This document shows, one piece after another, positions 34,001 through 42,380 of a DNA stretch of 64,000 nucleotides. This stretch comes from Sarcocystis neurona. Its lineage: Eukaryota > Apicomplexa > Conoidasida > Eucoccidiorida > Sarcocystidae. The stretch spans positions 248,001-312,000 of the forward strand of contig KL647296.1 of assembly GCA_000727475.1 (NCBI GenBank), given 5' to 3'. The notes beneath the pieces are model-generated. The model was not told the origin of the DNA. It worked only from the letters and a program-made list of their open reading frames with translations, and made no database searches. The translations under genes and the position numbers were made by a program. Position 1 is the stretch's first letter, and every line of letters begins with the position of its first letter.

Positions 34001-36055
34001 TACTGCTGTTCCTCCTCCTTGTCGCGCTACCGCACACAGCTCCTGCTGCTGCAAGATCTGCTGCTGCTGCTTCTGCCTCTGCTCTTCCTCCTCCTCCTTC
34101 ACCACGTCTGCCTGCTGCTGCTGCAGGGCCTGCCCCTCCTTGTCCTGCTGCTGCTGCAGCTTCTGCTGCTGCCTCTGGGCCTGCCGCTGCTGCTGCATCT
34201 GCTGCTGCTGCTGCAGCTGCTTCAGAGCGACCAGCTGCTCCCGCAGCCGCTCCAGGACTGTCGCTTCGTATTGTCGATACGCACTCCACAGCAACGGGCC
34301 TTCGAGCGCGTGCATTGCAAAATCCTGGAGAGCTTCTTCAAACAGCAGCCTCAGTTTCTCTTCCTGCGTCTGCTGCTGTTGCACATACAACCAGCCACTT
34401 TCCACCTCTTGCATCAACATCTCTTCTTCTTCTTCCTCACTATGCTGTTGTTCCACCTGCCGCTCCAAGTGCTGCTGCTGCTTTTTCACTTGGTGCTGCT
34501 GCTGCTGCTCCAAATGTCTCTCCCGCTGCTGCTGCTCCAGGGGCGGCACAGGGGCACCGTCGCGACAACTTTGCCGCCTTTTTTCCTGCTGCACCTCCCA
34601 CCTGCTGTCTTCCGCTGTCGCCCCTCCCCTTCCTGCTGATGTTGTTTTCGGCTCAAGCGGTAGTTGCTGCTCCTCTGGTGTCCACCGCTCTTCCTTCTTC
34701 ATCTTCTCTTCATCCTCACCGGCTGCTCTTCTCTCCAGCTGACCTCTCAAAGAAACCGCTGCTGCCGGTGCTGCTGCGGTTGGTGCTGCTGGCCTCTGCA
34801 AGTGAGGAGGAGTCTGCGCCTCTATGTCTACTTCCTGGCTTTGTTGCCCCGTTGCTGCTGTTGCTGCTATCGCTGTGAGGTGCTGCTGCTCCCGCTGCTG
34901 CTGCTCTTGCTGCTGCTGCTGCTGTCGCTGCTGCTGTTGCAGCCGCTGTCGCTGCAGATGCTGCTGTTGCCGCTGTTGTCGCAGCTGCTGCTGCCGCAGC
35001 AACAAAAGCGCCTCCTCATATCGCAGGTGCTGCACCGCGAGGGCAACGGAGGACGGAAGGGAGTGCCGCGCGAGACGGTGCAAGCGTCGCAGCTGCTGCT
35101 GCGGCTCCGAGCTCGAAGTACTGTTGCTGCCGCTTTGCTGCTGCTGCTTCTGCAATCGCTTCTCCTCCTCCAGCCAAGAGAGCAGGAAGTCTTCTTCTAC
35201 TGGGCAGAAGCAGCACAGCCGCCGCGCTGCTGCCTGCATCTGCACGGCCCACACCGCAGCACCAGCAGCACACACGCATACACACACCTCCGCTGAGCAG
35301 CACCAGCAGCAGCCGACGCAGACGCACAGCAGCAGCGAAGCCCAGCAGTAGCAGCAGCAGCACGGTCACGAAGACAGCAGCAGGTAGTACGGCATAAATG
35401 CAGCAACAAAACTCCCCAGCAGCCGCAACACCCCCCAGAAACGCCTACAACACCGAGACGGGCGCAGCAGCGCGAACAGCGCTTCGGACGCCCGTGTGAC
35501 ATACCGTCCGACAAGCAGAGCAACAGCAGCACCAGGACAACAGCAGCAGCAGAGCATCAGCAGCAGCAGCGCAGCAGTAGCAGCAGAGCAACAGCAGCAG
35601 CAGAGCAGCAGCAGCAGCAGAGCAGCAGAGCGACAGCAGCAGTAGAGCAACAGCAGCAGTAGAGCAACCGAAGCAGCAGAGCAGCTGAGCAGCCGCACCA
35701 GGAGAGCAACAGCAGCATCAGAGCAGCAGCAGCAGCTTCGTGCTGCAGCGGCGCAGCAGTACTGACAAAGATACGAAGTCTACCACAGCTTGCGCAGTGT
35801 ACCCCAAGGTGCCAGGGTAAAGCAGATGCGTTGCTGTGGCGTACGTACACCGGAGCAGCATACCTTCTCGTAGTCGCCGAGCTGTTTGTACAGCTCAAGC
35901 AGGCGAAAATACTTGTGGATGCCGGCCCACGGGTCCTCCTTGAGTGTGAGGGACATCTGTCTCGCCTGCTGCAGGAGCGCCACTTCCTCATCATTTTCCT
36001 CTTCTCCTCCTCCACCTTCGTCTTCTTCTGCGTGAAGCTTCTCCCCTTCCGCCAT
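7035..36055 (-). CDS. SART3: SART3/Prp24-type U4/U6 snRNP recycling factor (multi-exon gene)
   Basis: Proteins of this family bind U6 snRNA and help re-anneal U4/U6 during spliceosome recycling in the nucleus. Exons I can place, 5' to 3' on the minus strand: 36055-35864, 35239-33765, 31149-30978, 30347-29355, 28466-26796, unresolved exons, 23135-20284, about 18092-17855, 13515-12629, 11796-11385, 10513-10356, 8403-8309, 7675-7035. Apart from the unresolved linker, junction phases agree and the joined peptide reads through conserved blocks: HAT repeats, RRM1, RRM2, RRM3, then the family's C-terminal Lsm-interaction motif (LTNQDFRRL). The placed exons alone encode about 3260 residues, against roughly 960 in human SART3; the excess is Gln, Ala and Ser-rich insertion. 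The start ATG at 36055 is a choice: the bases before it (GGCAG) could be a splice acceptor, so an upstream exon is possible. An annotation that splits this locus into a HAT gene and an RRM gene is an alternative, but the domain order and matching phases argue for one gene. Confidence 0.85.
8309..8403 (-). CDS. SART3: SART3 exon: RNP1 of RRM3
   Basis: A short exon encodes [20 protein letters not shown] and [15 protein letters not shown]1 is KGFGFVEF. The acceptor is a CTG run ending GTGCAG and the donor is CTAG|GTAATG in phase 1. It joins in frame to the exon at 7675, whose first residues ([10 protein letters not shown]) supply the last strand of RRM3. Confidence 0.85.
10356..10513 (-). CDS. 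SART3: SART3 exon: first half of RRM3
   Basis: From acceptor GCCGGCAG the exon reads [15 protein letters not shown] then [19 protein letters not shown] and [18 protein letters not shown]2 is IFVKNL. The donor CAG|GTAGAG leaves two bases, which the next exon completes as Arg before [14 protein letters not shown]. Human SART3 has two RRMs, so a third resembles the multi-RRM layout of yeast Prp24. Confidence 0.85.
11385..11796 (-). CDS. SART3: SART3 exon: second half of RRM2
   Basis: Acceptor CTGCTGCAG|G joins the previous exon so that RNP1 reads KGYGYVDF, followed by [16 protein letters not shown] (alpha2). About 75 residues of Gly/Ser/Glu insertion follow, then the last strand and tail as [20 protein letters not shown]. 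The donor AAA|GTACGT is phase 0. Both RRM2 halves are therefore expanded while the RNP motifs stay intact. Confidence 0.82.
12629..13515 (-). CDS. SART3: SART3 exon: end of RRM1, start of RRM2 and a long insertion
   Basis: After acceptor TTTTCCTGGCAG the exon reads [20 protein letters not shown] (RRM1 RNP1 KGFAYVEF) and ends RRM1 with [15 protein letters not shown]. It then opens RRM2 with [20 protein letters not shown]. After [10 protein letters not shown] about 190 residues of Thr/Pro/Ser/Ala-rich sequence intervene before FPHKG, where donor AAAGG|GTACGC splits the RNP1 of RRM2. Exon length and phases (0 in, 2 out) fit its neighbours. The insertion contains about five degenerate GVRTL-type repeats encoded by a palindromic DNA element. 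Confidence 0.83.
12947..13176 (-). repeat. Palindrome-derived coding repeats in the RRM2 insertion
   Basis: Degenerate copies of the TGTACGTACACC element lie near 13164, 13101, 13041, 12968 and 12949, about 60-70 bp apart. On the coding strand they encode [36 protein letters not shown] and DVRTLPSA. The reading frame is kept through all copies. Confidence 0.8.
14035..14745. repeat. GGGGAGA-type polypurine minisatellite around a sequence gap
   Basis: Both sides of the N run consist of GGGGAGAGACGGG-like units on the plus strand. The 479 N at 14160-14638 are an assembly gap, so the true array length is unknown. The array lies inside the intron that splits SART3 RRM1; on the coding strand it is all pyrimidine. 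Confidence 0.9.
15598..15812. repeat. Four-copy minisatellite with TAG trinucleotides
   Basis: Each unit of about 50-60 bp has GTGTTGACGTGTACATA, a TA tract and then GGCAGGTAGTAGTAGT. Copies differ in TA and TAG number. The array lies in the RRM1-splitting intron. Confidence 0.75.
17041..17186. repeat. Direct duplication of a 47-bp block
   Basis: A block starting GAATATCCACGTCTA and ending GATGTAGAGATTCTTCCT occurs at about 17042 and 17139, separated by a TA tract. The copies differ at one or two bases, which indicates a recent duplication. Confidence 0.8.
17355..17450. repeat. Three-copy 42-bp tandem repeat
   Basis: The unit begins TTATTGATCCACATATATAC and ends ATGTACCTATATC. The third copy is truncated into a TA tract. 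A similar duplication, ATATGAACATGTGGACTATT, lies at about 17764 and 17809. Confidence 0.75.
17855..18092 (-). CDS. SART3: SART3 exon carrying the first half of RRM1
   Basis: The peptide [20 protein letters not shown] followed by [11 protein letters not shown] is the beta1-alpha1-beta2 part of an RRM with RNP2 VWISNL. The donor GAA|GTAAGG (phase 0) joins to the exon at 13515 to complete RRM1. The 5' border is ambiguous. A strong pyrimidine tract and CCCAG give a start at 17968, but that phase does not match the donor at 20284. A start at 18092 matches the phase and adds an Arg-rich segment, but has a weak pyrimidine tract. A small exon in between is another possibility. Confidence 0.7.
20284..23135 (-). 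CDS. SART3: SART3 giant Ser/Gly/Ala-rich linker exon
   Basis: An open stretch of 950 codons begins after a TTAAAG acceptor with [15 protein letters not shown], a basic then acidic segment like the linker preceding RRM1 in SART3. It continues through poly-Ala, Ser/Arg runs ([10 protein letters not shown] type), a Ser/Gly/Asn array with repeated SSGSSNT units, and a Glu/Arg-rich end. The donor CTCCG|GTAAGT is a perfect consensus in phase 2. Composition suggests disorder; the Arg/Ser parts resemble splicing-factor RS regions. The basic KKRQR could be a nuclear signal (inference). Confidence 0.68.
23700..25350 (-). CDS. SART3: SART3 linker region: unresolved Lys/Gln/Glu-rich exons
   Basis: In SART3 proteins the HAT domain is followed by a charged linker before RRM1. 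Minus-strand candidates here are a Gln/Glu block at about 25155-25340, a Lys/Glu block at about 24960-25150 (containing [19 protein letters not shown]) and a Gln/Lys block at about 23700-23930 (containing [16 protein letters not shown] and [15 protein letters not shown]). All three show CAG on the coding strand, as the firm exons do, whereas the DNA between them shows CTG. I could not fix splice borders or frames, so only the general assignment is claimed. Confidence 0.4.
25876..26460. repeat. Cluster of TGTACGTACA palindromes in a SART3 intron
   Basis: Copies of GGTGTACGTACACC or close variants occur near 25883, 26003, 26063, 26210, 26251 (degenerate), 26401 and 26448 (degenerate). The copy at 26401-26420 is a perfect 20-bp palindrome, TGCGGTGTACGTACACCGCA. 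Other copies lie near 18199, 18451, 18645, 20209, 35840, 47811 and 53447. Confidence 0.85.
26796..28466 (-). CDS. SART3: SART3 exon 5: later HAT repeats
   Basis: 557 codons from acceptor ATGTAG to a probable donor CTG|GTACGA. Recognisable helical segments are [20 protein letters not shown] at the start, [16 protein letters not shown] and [20 protein letters not shown] in the middle, and [20 protein letters not shown] at the end. They show HAT-like Trp/aromatic spacing and lie in the expected order after exon 4. Poly-Ser, Gln/Lys/Glu and Ala runs fill the gaps. The 3' border is less certain than the 5' border: the frame stays open to about 26700, so a longer exon is possible. Confidence 0.72.
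29355..30347 (-). CDS. SART3: SART3 exon 4: HAT repeats flanking a Gln/Ala-rich insert
   Basis: 331 codons in phase 0 at both ends (acceptor GTTGCTGCAG, donor GCG|GTACGC). It opens with [20 protein letters not shown], corresponding to the HAT motif 'AYIDFEMKIGDPARIQLIFERAL' of SART3, then [14 protein letters not shown]. It closes with [20 protein letters not shown], corresponding to 'RAIRNCPWTVALWSRYLLAM'. About 230 residues of Gln, Glu, Ala and Ser separate these two helical blocks. Confidence 0.82.
30978..31149 (-). CDS. SART3: SART3 exon 3: HAT repeat segment
   Basis: 57 complete codons plus one base completing the Arg split with exon 2. The join reads DEYR then LWDSEVLAG, matching the EYEEW block of SART3 in length and Trp position. 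A helix containing [19 protein letters not shown] follows. The acceptor is a CTG run ending TGTAG and the donor is GCT|GTAAGA in phase 0. No simple repeat interrupts this exon, which is unusual for this gene. Confidence 0.8.
32205..32400. repeat. Degenerate 40-50 bp minisatellite in SART3 intron 2
   Basis: Units have the form GAGCCCNCAGGCGGAGATCT and a TGTATATA-type tail. About five copies are visible, with changes such as CACGCGCAGA for CAGGCGGAGA. Confidence 0.7.
32771..33100. repeat. Four-copy repeat, period about 95 bp, in SART3 intron 2
   Basis: The core TTGAAGAAGACGCAAGTCTA with flanking CACACCTCCTCACTTTGTC recurs near 32771, 32870, 32966 and 33060, each followed by a variable CA/TA tract. 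The first copy is the most diverged. Confidence 0.75.
33765..35239 (-). CDS. SART3: SART3 exon 2: HAT repeats with long poly-Gln insertions
   Basis: About 490 residues from acceptor GTGCAG to donor CAG|GTAACT. Conserved islands lie between CAG-encoded Gln runs. The segment [19 protein letters not shown] matches the SART3 stretch 'FPLTEELWLEWLHDE'. [20 protein letters not shown] followed by [15 protein letters not shown] matches the next HAT pair. [13 protein letters not shown] and LLDEY match the following one ('LFRRQLAIPL'). The insertions fall between HAT helices, not inside them. On the coding strand the repeats are CAG, while the preceding intron carries CTG. Confidence 0.85.
35864..36055 (-). 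CDS. SART3: SART3 exon 1: acidic leader and first HAT helix pair
   Basis: 64 residues starting MAEGEK. An acidic Glu/Gly stretch is followed by [20 protein letters not shown], which resembles the first HAT repeat of SART3 (Asn-Pro-Tyr ... Leu-Ile-Asp-Leu-Leu ... Leu-Gly in human). The exon ends GAGAAG with donor GTATGC in phase 0. A palindromic TACGTACACC element lies just inside the following intron. An extra 5' exon cannot be excluded because a CAG sits directly before the ATG. Confidence 0.72.
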
Positions 36056-37200
36056 CTGCCTCCTCCGTCCATACGTCTCGGTAACAGTGAGAAAAGCAGA
36101 ACAAGCGGCAGTGCTGCCACTGCTGCTGGACAAAGCGGAAGGAGGAACAGGAAGCAGAGTCGCAGCTGCTGCTGCTGTCGCTGCCTGCTGGTGCTGCTGC
36201 AGCACCTCCGCGCCCCCCCCGTGCTGTCGCTCTGCGTCTCTTCCTCTCATGACCCCGTGCAGATGACGCAGAGGAGGATGAGGAGGAGCAGCAGCAGCAG
36301 GCGCACGACAGAAGCCCGCAAGCCGTGCAGCCACTCGCACAGCAGCAGAACCGGCAGCAGGCGACGCTGCAGCAGTAGGGACCCACCAGCCGCACTGGTT
36401 GCAGCAGCAGCAGGCACGGAAGAGCTTCAGCAACAGGAGCAAAGGGAATCGCAAGAGGAGGAGGAGGAGAACCACAAGCAGACTGAGGAAAAACGGGAGA
36501 GCAGCAGTTGGTGCTGCTGGGAGGGAGGGCAGCAGTTGCTGCTGCTGATGTCCCACACACGTGGAGTCAGCCGCAGAGAAGAGAACTGCAGCAGCCGTGG
36601 CAGCAGCAAAGGGTCCTCTTACAAAAGTGGATGCAGCAGCCCCACATGTCACAGTCGCATGTAAAAAAAAAAAGTCCCGAAGCAGAAGAGAGGCAGAAGA
36701 GACGAGACGCAAAAACACGGCCGGAACAAGTCTCACTTTGGAAGACGGTGAAAATCAACACCAGAAAGAGCACCTGCCACGTCATTCATATACCCACTGC
36801 GGCGGCTAGTAACGGAGGAAGTGGGGGGAAGGCAGACAGAAGAGAAGTCTTCCCCAGTGCTGCTGCCGCTGCTCCTTCCTCGACGACGCACTTTCGAAGT
36901 CCAAGCAGCAGGAGTAAATCCTGCAGTCGCAAGGAAAAAACAGTCTTGCCGGCCCTGCTGGTCCCTCTGCTGCGGTTGCCCAGGCTGCCTCTGCTGCCGC
37001 TGTCGCCACTTAGCCTCTCGCTAGTGTGCAGCAAGTTCTTGCTGCTGTTGGTGCTTCTTCCTCTTATACAGGCCCTCCAGCCGATGCCGGAAGAAAGCTG
37101 CTGCTGCTGCTTCTTTTTCGCAGTCCACTGCTGCTGCAAACGCTGCGGCTGACAGGAACGAAGTCGCTGCTGCTGGTGCTGAGGCTGCCGCTGCGGCGGC
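36056..37200. other. CAG/CTG-rich DNA upstream of the SART3 start
   Basis: From 36160 to 36640 the SART3 coding strand carries CTG runs, as the introns of that gene do. From 36860 to 37200 the orientation flips. No conserved peptide is visible. The stretch may hold the SART3 promoter and an untranslated 5' exon, but I cannot place either. Confidence 0.35.
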
Positions 37201-39560
37201 GATTCGACGCTAGGAAAAGTACAAGTGAATGGAGTGCCTGTCCTTCCGCTGCAGCAGGTGCAGCAGCACACAGGGAGGGAGCCTCACCACGTCTTCAAGA
37301 CGCAAGATTTGCAGCAGCAGCAGCAGCACATCGGTAGTACCACACTGACGGCACAGCAGCAGACAAGGCGGTGCGCAGCAGCACCACGACGGGATCTCGT
37401 GAAGCAGCAGGAAGTCGCCCAAACATCGCTGAGGCAAACCAGCGGCAGCGCAGTCACCGAGAAGAAGCAGCAGCAGCAGGAGCGGGTATGATGGAACCAG
37501 GAGGATCAGGAGCAGCACCAACGGTTACTAACGAGCGGCACTGTGTATATATCTCTCTCCAGAAGAACGTAGGAAGTATAAAGGTACCTATATATAACTC
37601 TATATCCTGAGACGTACACATCTGTATACGAGAGAGAAAGCGTATACGTGTGACTCCGCGTCCTCGCTACGGAAGGTAGTCATGTCCCTCGTCTGCAGGT
37701 GCAGCCAAAAGTACTGACGCAGATAAGGAAGAGCAGCAGAGGGTCATTTCGACCAGCAGCAGATGGTAGAAGGCAGCAGCACGTTAGTAGTCCGGCAGCG
37801 GAACCGCAACGAGTCAGTTGGAGGAACAGCAGCACAAGTCCATTACAACAGCAGCAACAAGCAGTGCACGCGACAGGAAGGAGCGCTCGACCACAGGAGT
37901 ATTCGTTTTTCCGGCCGGTTTCTTCCTCTTGTGTTGCCTTTGCTGCTGTTGTCGGAAAGGCGGCGGGCGGGGAAAAGGATTAGAGAGGATCTGAAGAAGC
38001 AGGCCCCAGCGACGGAAAGAGGAGAGGGCAAAACAGGCAAACAACGTTCGTGCAGAGGGAAGTATCTGACGCTCTCAAGGAAACCGACGCAAGTGGAAAA
38101 AGCTCGTTTCCCCTAATATATGTGCGTGTCGGTCCTTCCACCTGGGCGCAGTTCACACGACACATGTACGGAAGCAACTGCAGATTTACGGGAGAGAAGA
38201 GAAGAGAACCAGCAAAAATGCCTGCGCGCACAGACACACGTGTAAAATATACTACGTTCCGCTGCTCTTGTACGCCTGCGACTTCTGCTGTTTCTTCTGG
38301 TGTGCTGCCGCAGCTGCCGCCGCCGTTGTGGCCGGCCGCGCCGCTGCGCGCCTCCTCTCTACCACCGCCGCTGCTGTGGCAGGGTCTGCTCAGAAAAGGC
38401 TGCTACGACTCCTCGAGTGCCGTCGCAATGCTGCTGCTGCTGTCCTTTCTCTCATGGCAGCTGGACCTGGTGATTTCATCGCTTTTTCTTCACTGCTCCG
38501 GCGAGGGCTGCTGCTGGCAGGAGGACGAACGGGCTGGGACCGCTCCTCACTACTATACGCTTGCTTGACAGTGACGGACACGGAAGGACCCGTAACGATG
38601 AGACGCTTCCTGCCCCGTCACCAGCTGCATACCAACCCCCTGCATTTCACTTTTAACTAACCTGGTGAGAAAAACGGGTTGCTGTATTGTCGTCCACACG
38701 AAGCTCTCCTCCCGGCTGGCTGCTGCAGCTGCTCATGGTACTGTGTTACCGTGCTGCACCTCGATAAAAAGCCGCTGCTGCTGCAGCACTGCTGCTGCTG
38801 CTGTTTCGGGTCTTGCCGCATCCGTTACCGTCGTCGGGTAGTGCAGCTCCTGCTGCTGCTGCTGCGTGCAATACGAGGATGCTCTCCTGCACCGCGCTGC
38901 TATACCGGAGTGCCGCACCTGCGTTACACAGCCGCACTCCTGGTGTGCTGCTCCTGCTGCTGTGGTGCTGGCTGGTCTTGCTGGGTCGTGCTGCTGCCGT
39001 GCGTTGCTGCTGCGGCCGCGAAGCAGCCAGTGGTAAAGAGAAAGAGCACGGGTCCTACTCTGCTGTAACCGAACGGCAGCGGCCCGTGTTGCTTGTGTAC
39101 TTGCTGCTCGCAGTTCTGGGGACTCCTGTTTTTCTGCTTGTCCGCTGCTGCGGATGTTGCTGCGTTCTGTGTGCTTGCTGCACGCCGTTGCTGCTTGTGT
39201 GCTGCTGTTGCTAATCAGGGCCTGCTGCATTTGCTGCAGGACCCCCACCCGTACTTCCGACAGAAGACTGTACGACAGCAGCAGATGGAGCTGCAGTCCG
39301 CAGCGCCCGCCGGAGTGGGTGTTACCGCCACCACTGGCATTTAGACGGCTGTTGCTGCTGCTACTTGTGCTCGTGTTGCTGCTGCTGCCGCTGTCGCTGC
39401 TGCAGCTGCGCTCCTGGTGCTGCTCCAGAGGCGCTCCACTTGCTGCTGCAGCTGCCCTCCTGTTGCGGTGCTGCTGCTCTGCGCGCTGCTGCGGCAGCCG
39501 CATGCAGGAGGGACGACTTCTCAGCTGTTCCGCAGACAAAGCTGTGAAACAACATCTCCG
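37200..39560 (-). CDS. Possible unidentified gene, CAG/CTG-rich (very tentative)
   Basis: I do not recognise a product. Several minus-strand segments look less like repeat shadow than their surroundings: about 37460-37220 (containing LCRQCGTTDV and LRLEDVVRLPP), 38330-38210 (TPEETAEVAG, EQRNVVYF), 38930-38800 (ALRYSSAVQESILVL) and 39320-39240 (LQLHLLLSYSLLSEV). Orientation within 38.3-39.5 kb is mostly CAG on the minus strand. Frames change between segments and I could not build a consistent exon chain. It may equally be non-coding repeat-rich DNA. Confidence 0.2.
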
Positions 39561-40788
39561 CTTGGCTGACGTATCTGCTTGTTTTTGGTGACACGGCTAG
39601 CTTCAGGAGCAGCAAGAGCGCGACCGTGTGAGAGAGAGATAGTAAACTGCAGAAGGTGCGCGAGACGCTCGACTGGCAGCGGCAGCACGTCAATTTAGGG
39701 AAAACCGTGGGATTAGCTGCAGCGATGCGTGAGAGGAACGAACGGAGGAGGGAAAGCATCAGCGTGGATGTGCTGCAGGAGAGGAGGCAGCAACCGCACG
39801 TCTGCGCATAATGAAGGACCGCGCAGCAGCAGCACAGGCAAAAATCCGGAAACAGGAGGACTACAGGCAACACAGACACTAGCAGGAGGACACCGGTGGT
39901 CGAAAGACGAAGGCGTGCCACAGACAGGAACAGACCAACAAAGAGTTGCAGGATGACGGTGGTTTAAGTCAGAAGCAGGCGCAGCTGCAGCAGCAGCAGC
40001 ACAGGTCTGTGATGGGTAAAGACTCCAGTAGCGTGGGGGAGGTGTTCCGCGACAGACAACGAAATTGGCGCCGTACGGACTAGTCACAGAACGTAACATT
40101 TCCTAGGAAATGGACGGAACAAGAACAAAAAATTGAGGGACTCCAAGTCTGCTGTTGAAGTTCCCTGAGAGCAGGTTCGTCACTGTGGACGCTGAGAGAA
40201 GTCCACGAGTTGCGAGAGTACCTGCGAAACGCAGTAATAGTGGCGACGTAAACGTTCGCAGCTCCACACTGCCGCGCAGTGTAGTTAGCCATATAACGAA
40301 TAGAAGACGTGTACGCACTACGGTAGGGAGGAAGTAGTCCCCCTGGATCAAAATGAATTCAGGCTTGCCCGCATGGATCGCAATGTCTGAGCGAGTCCAT
40401 TTTCACATGTATGAACAAATGTATGCTGAGACGCAGAGAGGGAGGCGCACAGTATATGCATACTACGTACGTATGTATATGTGTATGTCCCCAGGCAAAT
40501 TCTCCTGCGATGGTGAACAAGCCCGTCGTTGTGGCTTCTTGTTTTACTCTTCAGTTGCTAGGCGACATTGTAGCCGTTGTAATTGAGGAAAGTAGCACAA
40601 CAACGCAGCACATGCTACGTGTGCGCCGCCACAGCGGCGAACACAACTACACAGTATGATTTACACGTACCCACGTCTAGCCAGCTGGCACACGAAACAG
40701 CAGTCCACCTTTTGCTTGTGTACTTGCTGTACACGTATACTCCCATTACCAAAAACACGAGATCCCCTATACAATATTCTACTGTTTT

Positions 40789-41545
40789 TTGCGTGCGCTG
40801 CCAGCACGGCGTACAATTGGATGCACCAACGGTAGGTGTGAAGTAGTTGTGTTGCCGAGATTAGAACCACACCTACACGATACATGGGAAGAATGCCAAC
40901 GTGGACGACATGTCTTCGAAGTACGTGGCGTATCTATCAGTCCTCTGTTAAACCCCACTACAGGGGAACGCGGTCAGCATATCTCTGTTGCCTTTCACTC
41001 TTCTCGACAGTCGAACGCACTGCTTTCAATCTCTTCGACAGTCTAACGTTTTGCTCACCCACGCAAACGTCCTCAAACAGCGCCACCGTACCTTTGTGTG
41101 GCGATATCCTTCCCCAGCATATAGGCGTCTGCTCTGTCCAGAAGAGGTGGGTATGGATGTAAACGGATTTGTGGTGGCAAGTGCAGGAAATGCAAAGAAT
41201 GACACACCCACGCGTATCCGGGTTCTCCAACGTACAACTACGGAGCAGACGCCAGTGCACGTCATCGATATGCTTCCGTTGATCTGTATTCGCTTTTCCG
41301 CGTACCGTCAAGCTTCTCCGTGCCACCTGCATCCACTTCCTCTACGTGCACTGGGAGAGAATGATTCGTGTGTAGTCCCTTTCCGCCACAGCAAGGAAAA
41401 GTTTGCTTCCTGGTGTGTGACCCTGCAGGATATCCATTATGCCGTGCAACTATACAGTACACCATATCCAAGAGCTTTAGACGTGGGCGGCAAAGACCCA
41501 AGAGTGTCCTTATCGCACGCAGATGTGAGTAGTGACATACCCTAG
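40789..41545 (+). CDS. Unrecognised short ORF cluster, possibly a gene remnant
   Basis: Two overlapping frames are open. One at 40789-41046 contains VVLPRLEPHLHDTWEECQRG; the other at 40988-41545 contains FVWRYPSPAYRRLLCPEEVG. Their residue composition is balanced, unlike the homopolymer shadows elsewhere. I recognise no domain. The two frames could be exons of an unknown gene, a frameshifted remnant or chance. There is no clear start context or splice chain. Confidence 0.25.
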
Positions 41546-41994
41546 TGCTTTCCTCACGCTGCAAGAATGCAGGGGATATGGGAGTCCCCTGTGATATACG
41601 AGCGCGACTCGTGCTCTTTCCCTCTGCCTTGCAAGTCGAAAAGCATATGCAATGTTCTGCCGTTGGATAGAGTAAGGTGATTCGAGAAATTCTCCCACAT
41701 GCCGTAGCAACGCAAGCGCGAAGTACCGTCAGAGCTGCTTAGAAATAACATAGGAAATGTCTACATCTTGCGTTCTGTGCGACGCAGTCATACAAACACG
41801 CAAGTGTAGGCCTATCGTAAAAGAATTGGCGATATGAATCGCCACCCCGAAGTAGGTGCTGCGTTTCCCAAGGTACGCATTTATACATTTCATCATGTAT
41901 TTATCAGTATGAAGTTATGCAGACGTGCATACATGCCACTCAAAATATGTGCCTAAAGACAATGTACACTTTTTCGTTGATTTACGTGCGTGAA

Positions 41995-42030
41995 TGCGGC
42001 TATATATATATATAAATATGTATAGCCGCA
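41995..42030. other. Perfect 10-bp hairpin with an AT loop
   Basis: The arms TGCGGCTATA and TATAGCCGCA flank a 16-base AT loop. It could extrude as a cruciform or be a chance feature of a TA tract. Confidence 0.6.
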
Positions 42031-42245
42031 TCCACTACCAAGAAGTGCATATACATGTATACATGTACGCGCTAGTGCTCACCTGTGTCTTTGAGGTTGT
42101 GATATCGAACTGGAACTCCGGCGTTGCTGACCTCTTTCACCCCGCCTTGGTTTTGGTGGCTTCGCGTCTCCATTGCCAGGCAGAAGTGCACTCCAGATAA
42201 CAAAAATTCAAGTTTTCAAAACTCTGCAGTCAAGCTGAGCGACAG

Positions 42246-42380
42246 TGACTTCCCAGGATCAGGATCTACTTGTCTGTGTAGATTCATCTAATTATATGCG
42301 TATCTATACGTAATGACTTCCCAGGATCAGGATCTGCTTGTATGTGTAGATTCATCTAATTATATGCGTATCTATACGTA
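42246..42380. repeat. Two-copy 68-bp tandem duplication
   Basis: The unit starts TGACTTCCCAGGATCAGGAT and ends GCGTATCTATACGTA. The copies at 42246-42313 and 42314-42380 differ at only a few positions. It lies in the repeat-poor intergenic segment, far from any exon. Confidence 0.9.

Noticed and set aside
7035..36055. Two separate genes, an RRM protein and a HAT protein
   Set aside because: The HAT-linker-RRM-Lsm motif order is exactly that of SART3 on one strand, and the resolved junctions share phases. The uncertain linker keeps this alternative alive but less likely.
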